Shown here piece by piece: positions 55,961 to 64,000 of a stretch of 64,000 nt of DNA. The position numbers were made by a program, and so were the translations under genes. Source of the DNA: Rhizobium oryzicola (GTDB lineage: Bacteria > Pseudomonadota > Alphaproteobacteria > Rhizobiales > Rhizobiaceae); NCBI RefSeq assembly GCF_030504645.1, contig NZ_JAUKWQ010000003.1:1-64000 (forward strand), in the 5' to 3' direction. The notes below the pieces were generated by a model that did no database searches, was not told the DNA's origin, and saw only the letters and a list, made by a program, of their open reading frames with translations. Every line of letters starts with the position of its first letter. The first letter of the stretch is position 1.

Positions 55961-56977
55961 TCAGCCCGCCTGATCTTCTTTGAGATCGCTGGTGAGCAGA
56001 CCGGCGAAGGGGTAGAGCGCCGGCGAACCGCCGCAATGGATGAAAAGGACCGAACTGCCCTTCGCGATGCTGCCTGCCTTGACACAGCCCATGATGCCGG
56101 CAAAGGCCTTGCCGGTATAAACGGGATCGAGCAGCACGCCTTCCTTGTTGCCGGCGAGCTTGATCGCTGCGTTGCCGGCCTCGGAGGGAATGGAATAACC
56201 AGGGCCGATATAGTCATTCTCGATGCGGATCTCGTCCGCCGTCCATCGCCGGTCATAATCGAGAAGCTCGGCTGCAGCATTGGCCATCACGGCAATACGT
56301 TCGCTGAAGGGAACGGCGCTACCAGTCACGGCGATGCCGATCACTTCCGTCTTCGGCATGAACATGGCGCAACCGACATGGAGACCGGCTAGCGTACCGC
56401 CCGAACCGACCGGCGCGACGATATAGTCCGGTGTCGCGGTGCCAGCGGCGGCGTATTGCTCTGCCAGTTCCTTCACGGCATTCACATAGCCCATGGCACC
56501 CAGCGCGGAAGCGCCGCCGAGCGGGATGATATAGGCCTTTTCGCCGCGCGCCTCGGCTTCCGCTGCATGATGAGCCATGCGCGGATTGATCTCGGTGAAA
56601 TAGGCGTCCGGATCGAGGAAGTCGATCTCGGCACCGAACAGGTGATCGAGAAGGAGATTGCCCTGATACATATCCGGGCGGTTGCCGCGCAGAACGAGGA
56701 TTGGCTTCATGCCGAATTTGCGGGCGGCAGCGGCCGTCATGCGGGCATGGTTGGACTGATGTCCCCCTGTGGTGATCAGCACTTTCACGCCCTGCGCCAC
56801 CGCATCGGCCATCAGATATTCAAGCTTGCGGACCTTGTTGCCGCCGCCGCCGAAGCCGGTGAAATCGTCGCGCTTGACGGAGAGCGAAATCCCCAAGTCT
56901 GTGCTTAGCCGCTCCAGCTTTTCGATTGGCGTCGGCAGAAAGCCGAGGGAGAGGCGGGGGATGTCTTCAAGCTTCAT
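55961..56977 (-). CDS. D-cysteine desulfhydrase/ACC deaminase-family PLP enzyme
   Basis: Encodes 338 residues from the ATG at 56977, with AGGAG eight bases upstream. The cofactor lysine is Lys51 in GGNKVRKLEYL; the nucleophile loop GGHQSNH lies at 71-77 (Ser75), and SGGTLAGLHVG binds the phosphate. Length and motifs fit the D-cysteine desulfhydrase/ACC deaminase group, which split D-cysteine to pyruvate, sulfide and ammonia or act on related small amino acids. First gene of the hyuAB operon. The ACC deaminase activity itself is less likely; the usual specificity residues cannot be judged by eye. Confidence 0.82.
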   Translation of the reverse strand: MKLEDIPRLSLGFLPTPIEKLERLSTDLGISLSVKRDDFTGFGGGGNKVRKLEYLMADAVAQGVKVLITTGGHQSNHARMTAAAARKFGMKPILVLRGNRPDMYQGNLLLDHLFGAEIDFLDPDAYFTEINPRMAHHAAEAEARGEKAYIIPLGGASALGAMGYVNAVKELAEQYAAAGTATPDYIVAPVGSGGTLAGLHVGCAMFMPKTEVIGIAVTGSAVPFSERIAVMANAAAELLDYDRRWTADEIRIENDYIGPGYSIPSEAGNAAIKLAGNKEGVLLDPVYTGKAFAGIMGCVKAGSIAKGSSVLFIHCGGSPALYPFAGLLTSDLKEDQAG

Positions 56978-57034
56978 GGAATTCTCCTCGTGTCTCGACC
57001 ACTGCCTATCGGCGTGTCGGCGCATGTAACCAAA

Positions 57035-57054
57035 ATATATCATATATCATGTAT
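57035..57054. promoter_or_regulatory. AT-rich dyad in divergent promoter
   Basis: ATATATCATATATCATGTAT lies in the 167-base gap between the desulfhydrase start (minus) and the dual ABC ATPase start (plus). ATATAT-C-ATATAT is a 13-base palindrome with TATCAT repeated twice. It stands out against the GC-rich surroundings and looks like a GntR/FadR-type operator or a -10 region; no GntR gene is in the window. Confidence 0.4.
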
Positions 57055-57144
57055 CCCGACTGGCAAGGTGCTTTTATTTGTGGCATGCAATAGAATGAGG
57101 CAGATGTTCCCTATCGCCTTATGGCGACCTCGAAAGGACTTGAT

Positions 57145-58989
<1,845 letters not shown>

Positions 58990-59013
58990 TGCTTGGGAAA
59001 AGGGAATAGGGAC

Positions 59014-59715
59014 ATGTCGATGCAGAACCGGGTTGCGATGATCAGCGGCGCCTCGCGCGGGATTGGCGCCGCCATCGCTGACAAGCTTCTGGCCGAAGGC
59101 TGGACCGTGAGCCTTGGTGTGCGCACGCCCGAAACCTCCGCCTTTGCAGGCAATCCGAATGCCTTGGTCTGCCGTTTCGATGCGCTCGATCCGGAAAGCG
59201 AGCGCGCCTGGGTGGACCAAACGATCGGCCATTTCGGCAGACTGGATGGACTGGTGCACAATGCGGGCATGATGATCCCGAAATCCGTGCTGGAGGCGGA
59301 AGACGCCGATTTTGACCTGATCTTCAACGTCAATGTCAAATCGCCGATGCGGCTTTCTCAACTGGCTTGGCCACATCTGGAAAATGCCGCCGCCGGTCGT
59401 GTCGTGACCGTGGCCTCCCTCTCCGGCAAGCGGGTCAAATCGGCCGGCTCCGGCCTGTATGCCATGTCCAAATTTGCGGCGGTCGCCTTGGGGCATGGCC
59501 TTCGCCAGTGCGGCAAGGACAGTGGCGTTCGTTCGACGGTCATCTGCCCAAGCTTTGTCGCGACCGACATGGGGAATGCACTCGCCAATCGCGACAGCAT
59601 GGAATTGACCCAACCGCAAGATATTGCCCGGATCGTGCATATGGTTCTTGAGCTTCCCAAGACGGCGAGCATTGCTGAAATTCCGGTGCATTTTAGCGTG
59701 GAAGACTGCTACTGA
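59014..59715 (+). CDS. Short-chain dehydrogenase/reductase
   Basis: A 233-residue SDR: cofactor loop SGASRGIG (11-18), NAG at 83-85, Ser135-137 region and Tyr149-x-x-x-Lys153 in GLYAMSK. The start at 59014 follows AGGGAATAGG; an upstream TTG at 58993 is less likely. NAD(P)-dependent oxidation or reduction of a small substrate. Lies 24 bases after the ABC ATPase and one base before the FAD enzyme, hence one operon. Confidence 0.88.
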   Translation: MSMQNRVAMISGASRGIGAAIADKLLAEGWTVSLGVRTPETSAFAGNPNALVCRFDALDPESERAWVDQTIGHFGRLDGLVHNAGMMIPKSVLEAEDADFDLIFNVNVKSPMRLSQLAWPHLENAAAGRVVTVASLSGKRVKSAGSGLYAMSKFAAVALGHGLRQCGKDSGVRSTVICPSFVATDMGNALANRDSMELTQPQDIARIVHMVLELPKTASIAEIPVHFSVEDCY

Positions 59716-59716
59716 C

Positions 59717-61066
59717 ATGAACGCTCCCCTCCTTCATCGCGGCCCGGCCATGACCCCGGTCGCGAATTCCGAAACGCTCCCCGATGCGGTCGATGTGGCG
59801 ATCGTCGGCGGTGGCATCATCGGGGTTTCCGCCGCCTTCTTTCTTGCTCGGCAGGGCATTCGCGTTGCACTTCTCGAAAAGGGCGAGATCGGTGGCGAAC
59901 AGTCCGGCCGCAACTGGGGTTGGGTGAGGCTTGCCGGTCGCGATCTGCGCGAACTGCCCCTCATGTTGCAGTCCCACGCCATCTGGGACACCTTGCGGCA
60001 GGAAACCGGGGTGGATGTCGGATATCGCAGGCGTGGCATTCTCTATGCTGCAAAAACGGCGGAGGCACGCGATCGCCACCAGCGCTGGGCGGCGGCGGCG
60101 CGCGAATTCGGCATCGATGCCCGAAACCTCGATCCTTCGCAGGTGGCCGGCTTCGTGCCGGACCTCAACCGCTCCGTGTTTGGCGGTCTGTACGTACCGG
60201 AAGATGCGGGTGCCGAGCCACAGCTTGCCGCGCCCGCCATCGCCTACGCGGCGCAGGCGGCGGGCGCCATCCTTCTCCAGCAATGCGCCGTGCGCGGTCT
60301 CGATATCGAAGCGGGCAGGGTGGCTGGTGTTGTCACAGAGAAGGGCCGTATAAAAGCCTCGACGGTGATCGTTGCTGGCGGTGCCTGGTCCTGGCATTTC
60401 CTCTCGCGGCATGGGGTGCGCCTGCCGCAGCTCAAGGTTTTCTCATCGGTGTTTCGAACGGCACCTGTCGATGCCGGGATCGAAACGACAATGGGCTTTT
60501 CCGATTTCGCCATCCGCAAGCGGCTCGATGGCGGTTATACCGTCGCATCCTCCGCCACCAGCCTCGTCGATATCGTGCCAGACAGTTTTCGCTTCTTCAG
60601 GGAGTTCATGCCGGCCTTCCGGTTGGAGCGAAAATCGCTGAAACTGCGTTTCGGCAGGCCGTTTTTCGACGAGCTTGTCACATACAGGCATCGCGCCTTC
60701 GACAAAAAGAGCATTTACGAGACGATCCGGGTGCTCGACCCGACGCCCGATGCGGAACTCCTGGCGAGTGTCGAAGCCCATCTGAGGGCCGGCATACCCG
60801 CCTTTCGCGACGTGCCGATCCTGCAGAAATGGGGCGGCATGATCGATACCATGCCGGATGTGATCCCTGTTATATCGAAGGTCGGGTCGCTGCCGGGCCT
60901 TGTGATCGGCACCGGCTTCTCCGGCCATGGTTTCGGCATCGGTCCTGGGGCGGGGCGTCTCTTGTCCGAGATCGCGACGGACCGGACACCCTGCGTCGAC
61001 CCGACACGGTTCCGTTTTTCGCGATTCAGCGATGGCAGCCCGATCGAGATCCAAAGCTGGCTTTAG
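59717..61066 (+). CDS. FAD-dependent amino-acid oxidoreductase (DAO family)
   Basis: A 449-residue DAO-type flavoprotein: nucleotide-binding GGGIIG (31-36) in VAIVGGGIIGVSAA, then LEKGEIGGEQSGRNWGWVR (53-71). It has the family's middle GAWSWHFL and the C-terminal GTGFSGHGFGIGPGAG. Members oxidise D-amino acids, sarcosine, glycine or N-alkyl amino acids. The EQSGRNWG segment is typical of a rhizobial subgroup linked to opine or D-amino-acid catabolism. It is the third gene of the plus-strand operon and ends 10 bases from the convergent rhodanese gene. Confidence 0.88.
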   Translation: MNAPLLHRGPAMTPVANSETLPDAVDVAIVGGGIIGVSAAFFLARQGIRVALLEKGEIGGEQSGRNWGWVRLAGRDLRELPLMLQSHAIWDTLRQETGVDVGYRRRGILYAAKTAEARDRHQRWAAAAREFGIDARNLDPSQVAGFVPDLNRSVFGGLYVPEDAGAEPQLAAPAIAYAAQAAGAILLQQCAVRGLDIEAGRVAGVVTEKGRIKASTVIVAGGAWSWHFLSRHGVRLPQLKVFSSVFRTAPVDAGIETTMGFSDFAIRKRLDGGYTVASSATSLVDIVPDSFRFFREFMPAFRLERKSLKLRFGRPFFDELVTYRHRAFDKKSIYETIRVLDPTPDAELLASVEAHLRAGIPAFRDVPILQKWGGMIDTMPDVIPVISKVGSLPGLVIGTGFSGHGFGIGPGAGRLLSEIATDRTPCVDPTRFRFSRFSDGSPIEIQSWL

Positions 61067-61076
61067 AGCCAACTCC

Positions 61077-61886
61077 TCACACCTCTTGGGCCGGCCCGAT
61101 TTCCAGGGGCAGGGCAGCATTGCCGGCCCATTCATGCCAGGAGCCGACATAGATCTTCACCTTGTCGTAGCCGGCAAGCTTCAGGCCATAAAGCGCCGTC
61201 GCAGCGCGAGCGCCGCGGTGGCAATAGGTGATGATCTCGCGGTCCGGTGACAGGCCAGCTTTCTCGGCGATCTCGCGGATCTCCTCGGCCGGACGGTATT
61301 TCCCGTCCTTCAGCATGTCCTCGTAGAAGGCGAAATGCGAATGCGGGATTCGGCCGGGGCGTGCGCAGCAGGGATGCAGGAAGGTGCCTTCAAACTCAGT
61401 ACGGCGGCGCACGTCGAATATGTCCGCATCATGCCGGAGAACCTCATCGGTGGAGGCGACCAGTTCACGATGAAATGCGACCGCGCCATTTGATTGTCTG
61501 ATAGCATCCGGCGCGCCCGCACTCGGAGCGGTGTCCCCGCCCGCTGCTTTCCAGGCCTCGATGCCACCATCCAGGATGAGACCGCCTTTGAGCCCGACCA
61601 GTTGGTAAAACCACAGGCCGCGCGGCGAGATCATGCCCGTCTGCTCCTCGAAGAAAACCGGCACGCGATCCTTGCCCAGGCCGAGACGATCGAAGGCTTC
61701 GCGAGCACCAGCGGCCATGCCGGCAATGCCTGCCTCGTCACTTTCGGGAATGAAATAGTCATAGACGTTGAGGCTGATCGCGCCGGGAATGGTGGCTTCC
61801 CGCCAGGCCGCTTCCGGGCGGACATCGACGGGAACGAGGCGGCCTTCCGGCAGCTTGCTGATGAGTTCGGCGGCGGTGATGATCAT
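61077..61886 (-). CDS. Two-domain rhodanese/3-mercaptopyruvate sulfurtransferase-like
   Basis: A 269-residue protein with two rhodanese domains. The first (1-110) has no active Cys; the second carries Cys222 in the loop CHRGARA. That active-site Cys would take up sulfane sulfur from 3-mercaptopyruvate or thiosulfate. Last gene of the operon M20-cyclodeaminase-rhodanese. Together with the desulfhydrase across the gap it points to sulfur amino-acid turnover. Confidence 0.85.
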   Translation of the reverse strand: MIITAAELISKLPEGRLVPVDVRPEAAWREATIPGAISLNVYDYFIPESDEAGIAGMAAGAREAFDRLGLGKDRVPVFFEEQTGMISPRGLWFYQLVGLKGGLILDGGIEAWKAAGGDTAPSAGAPDAIRQSNGAVAFHRELVASTDEVLRHDADIFDVRRRTEFEGTFLHPCCARPGRIPHSHFAFYEDMLKDGKYRPAEEIREIAEKAGLSPDREIITYCHRGARAATALYGLKLAGYDKVKIYVGSWHEWAGNAALPLEIGPAQEV

Positions 61887-61912
61887 GGCCGTTTCCTTGT
61901 ATCGGAATTCTA

Positions 61913-62899
61913 TTAAATGGAGGGCAGCAGCGTGCCGATGTTCATCGCCTCGGCGTTTCGCAAGATGCGGGCGGCAAATGCGATGTCGAAGACATTGAGC
62001 CCGAAGCTCGAAAAATAAAGCGATGCCTCAGCCGGTGGCTTCCAGCCATCCAGAAGGATGGCTGGAAGGTCCGCCGCCACGCGCTCAGCCGGAAATTGGC
62101 CGGCGCGATACATCTGGAAAAGGCTCTTGGCGCTCTTTTCCGCAAAATCACCCCATAGATCGACAGTGACGATATCCGTCGCCACGATTGTTTCGAACAT
62201 CACTTCGTGGAAACCGATCTGCATGATCAGCCTGCCGGGTTTGACCATGGGCGCATCGACGAAGGGTTGCGGCGCCGATGTGCAGCAGATGATGACATCG
62301 GCATCTGCTACGGCCTCGGCGAGCTCGGCATGGGGCAAGAGCCGGGTCGCTGCCGAAGCGTCGGCCTCACCGATCAACCTGTCGAGATGCGCGGGCGTGC
62401 GGTTCCAGAGGTGGATGGTTTCGCTCTTTGGAAACAAAGACAGCAGCATGTCGAGATGCGTCTGTGCATGGGCACCAGCCCCGAGAAGCGCAGCGGAACG
62501 TATGCCGCCGGGTTTCAGCGCGCGTATTGCTGCGGCCGAAACGGCGGCTGTGCGCATGCGGGTGAGCAAAGCGCTTTCTACGGTGCCGACGGGTGCTCCG
62601 TCGGCAAGGCGGTTGATGATGGTCGTGCTGCTGATGCTCGGCAGATCGCCGACCGGCGCGGCGCGGTGCACGGTCCATTTCAGGCCCGCCGTGTCATAAT
62701 CGCCGCCGACGAAGGCGGGCAGGCCATAGGCCTTGTTGCGCGGGTCGGCACCCAGCAGCATGACGCTTTCGGCAATCATGCCTGCTTTGCCGTCGCGCAG
62801 AAGCCGGATCGTCGCATGCACGTCGTCGAGTGCCGCCGCCCAATCGAGAGCTCCGGCCTTGATGGCATCGGCGCGAGACAGATGACGGATCGTGCTCAT
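61913..62899 (-). CDS. Ornithine cyclodeaminase/mu-crystallin family protein
   Basis: A 328-residue protein: lysine-loop-like start, RTAAVSAAAIRAL near 110, the Rossmann segment LLGAGAHAQTHLDML near 138-152 for NAD(P), then CCTSAPQPF and VDLWGD. Family members deaminate ornithine to proline, or reduce imines, or are alanine dehydrogenases and similar. Overlaps the M20 gene start by four bases; 27 bases upstream of the rhodanese gene. Exact reaction unknown. A 13-bp perfect hairpin sits inside its 3' third. Confidence 0.85.
   Translation of the reverse strand: MSTIRHLSRADAIKAGALDWAAALDDVHATIRLLRDGKAGMIAESVMLLGADPRNKAYGLPAFVGGDYDTAGLKWTVHRAAPVGDLPSISSTTIINRLADGAPVGTVESALLTRMRTAAVSAAAIRALKPGGIRSAALLGAGAHAQTHLDMLLSLFPKSETIHLWNRTPAHLDRLIGEADASAATRLLPHAELAEAVADADVIICCTSAPQPFVDAPMVKPGRLIMQIGFHEVMFETIVATDIVTVDLWGDFAEKSAKSLFQMYRAGQFPAERVAADLPAILLDGWKPPAEASLYFSSFGLNVFDIAFAARILRNAEAMNIGTLLPSI
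62039..62068 (-). repeat. Perfect 13-bp hairpin within the cyclodeaminase gene
   Basis: CTTCCAGCCATCC (62039-62051) and GGATGGCTGGAAG (62056-62068) pair exactly around a four-base loop. It lies in codons for DLPAILLDGWKPPA. Such a long perfect stem in coding sequence is unusual; no T-run follows on either strand. Confidence 0.6.
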
Positions 62900-63999
62900 G
62901 CGACCTCATCCTCGCGGCCCATGAGGTCGAGCCAACTCGCGATCGACTGGATGAAACGGCGAAACCCTTCGAGCGTCATGAATTCATCGATCCCATGCGC
63001 ATTGCCGCCGCGGCCGGCACCGGCGAGCAGAAAGGATTTGGCGTGTGGCGCAAAGGCATAGGCCGGGGCAGCACCGATCGCCCATGGCCAGATCTGCGGC
63101 ATGGAATTCGCTGTCGTCTCGTAGCTTTTCAGAAGCGCTGAGACCCCTGGAGCATCGGCGGCAAACCGAAAGCCCGCATAGCTGTCGGCGACATTGAGAA
63201 CCGCGCCGGGTACGGCATCCAGCGCTGTGCGGTAACGGAGAAGAAAATCGGTGGGGTCCAGCGATGGAGGGGTGCGCAGCTCAAAGCCCGCGCGGGCGCC
63301 ATGGGGGATCACGCCGTCCGCGCCGAGCGGCAGGCTTTCCAGGCTCGATATGTTAAAGGAGGCGGTGGCCAGCACATGTTCGAGCAGTGCTTGCGCGTCG
63401 CCTTCCAGCGAAAAGGCTTCCGTCTTGCGAAAGCGCAGTTCCGCCGCCGGATTGAAGTTTGCGGTCAATGCCGCGATAATGCCGAGGGCCTCGTCATCGA
63501 GGGCGATTTTTGCGAGTTCGCCGGTGGGTGGCTTGCCGATCAGCGACAATGCCTCGATCAGGCGGCTCACGGGGTTGGCGATCCAGGGCGCATTGCTGGA
63601 ATGAATGGCCGCCTTTGGCCCGCCCCATGCGCCGCCGTCAACGCGCACCTCACCCTTGGCAATGCCGGAAAAGCCGAGATAGACGCGCGGCGCCCCGCCG
63701 CCATACTCGCAGAAGGACGGAAAGATCGCCGACGCGCTTTTGCGGACAGGGCAGCCGGGATCGGCGAGATAGTCGCGCATCGCACCACTGCCGCTCTCCT
63801 CCTCGCCATCGACAAGAATTTCGACATTGACGCGCAATGTTCCAGCATCGGCCGATGCCTTGATGGCATGCAGCATGCCGGCGAGAGGCCCTTTGTTGTT
63901 TTCCGCGCCACGAGCGACGAAGCTTTCGCCAATCCCATCGAGAAAGACGATTCCGCCCTTGAAGGGATCGACCGACCAGCCCTCCTGCGTGGCTGGCAT
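62896..63999 (-). CDS. M20-family dipeptidase/amidohydrolase, 5' end outside window
   Basis: At least 367 residues of an M20 zinc hydrolase. The visible part begins just after the expected HxD motif (ATQEGWSVDPF), then ARGAENNKGP with the bridging Asp position replaced by Glu-Asn-Asn in this subgroup's style, DGEEESGSG with the catalytic Glu pair, and a lid domain. The near-terminal AGRGGNAHGIDE supplies a His ligand. The first ~80 residues lie beyond the right edge. Its stop overlaps the cyclodeaminase start. It is related to the peptidase family but clearly different from the M20 gene at 11487. Confidence 0.85.
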   Translation of the reverse strand: MPATQEGWSVDPFKGGIVFLDGIGESFVARGAENNKGPLAGMLHAIKASADAGTLRVNVEILVDGEEESGSGAMRDYLADPGCPVRKSASAIFPSFCEYGGGAPRVYLGFSGIAKGEVRVDGGAWGGPKAAIHSSNAPWIANPVSRLIEALSLIGKPPTGELAKIALDDEALGIIAALTANFNPAAELRFRKTEAFSLEGDAQALLEHVLATASFNISSLESLPLGADGVIPHGARAGFELRTPPSLDPTDFLLRYRTALDAVPGAVLNVADSYAGFRFAADAPGVSALLKSYETTANSMPQIWPWAIGAAPAYAFAPHAKSFLLAGAGRGGNAHGIDEFMTLEGFRRFIQSIASWLDLMGREDEVA

Positions 64000-64000
64000 C

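Noticed and set aside
54590..56392. A 600-codon plus-strand open frame
   Set aside because: Antisense to hyuA and the desulfhydrase-like gene. Composition is rich in His, Arg and Gly as expected for an antisense frame; no family resemblance.
59920..61152. A plus-strand open frame of about 410 codons in another frame
   Set aside because: Shifted-frame shadow of the DAO flavoprotein gene; Arg/Ala/Gly-rich with no motif.

Overview
Organism and replicon: the window looks like an accessory or plasmid/chromid segment of an alphaproteobacterium of the Rhizobiales (Rhizobium/Agrobacterium/Ochrobactrum-like). This is inferred from the high GC, the crowd of LysR regulators and ABC importers, the alphaproteobacterial style of the copper genes, and the rhizobial-type IS3, IS5, IS6 and IS630 remnants. 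No rRNA, tRNA, CRISPR array, replication origin or phage genes were seen. Almost everything is catabolic or transport related.

Layout: (1) 0.2-6.3 kb: an IS630 ruin, a CitMHS-type citrate transporter divergent from a LysR gene, a second LysR gene convergent with an alpha/beta-hydrolase, and an IS3 scar. (2) 6.5-14.1 kb: MetC-like C-S lyase, LysR regulator, polar amino-acid ABC importer, M20 peptidase/deacylase and MFS exporter, all on the plus strand. (3) 14.1-18.7 kb: a minus-strand copper operon (PCuAC, Sco1, exported DJ-1/PfpI enzyme, CopC, CopD) with a Crp/Fnr regulator and a small exported Cys/His protein upstream. (4) 18.9-26.7 kb: a minus-strand operon of GST, crotonase-fold protein, Asp-nucleophile hydrolase, peroxiredoxin, SDR and two FMN monooxygenases. 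It is broken by IS3 and IS6 insertions that removed most of the SDR and the start of one monooxygenase; a LysR gene is divergent. (5) 26.9-34.9 kb: a LacI-controlled operon with a sugar ABC importer, a GH63-like hydrolase and a glycerate kinase, suggesting uptake and breakdown of mannosyl- or glucosylglycerate. (6) 35.1-39.0 kb: an IS graveyard with one nearly intact IS5-family element. (7) 37.3-49.9 kb: a VOC protein and a hyuA-hyuB-peptide ABC transporter-hyuB operon, followed by an IS6 remnant. (8) 50.9-64.0 kb: a LysR gene, a second hyuA-hyuB pair with a D-cysteine desulfhydrase-like enzyme, a divergent dual ABC ATPase-SDR-FAD oxidoreductase operon, and a minus-strand M20 peptidase-ornithine cyclodeaminase-rhodanese operon cut by the window edge.

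How it fits together: the recurring theme is import and opening of amino-acid-derived compounds (lactams or hydantoins, N-acyl amino acids, sulfur conjugates), each set near its own LysR regulator. The most distinctive points are an exported isocyanide-hydratase-like enzyme translationally coupled into a copper operon, the GH63/glycerate-kinase operon with a large LacI operator, and the two HyuB paralogues flanking one transporter with a single HyuA.
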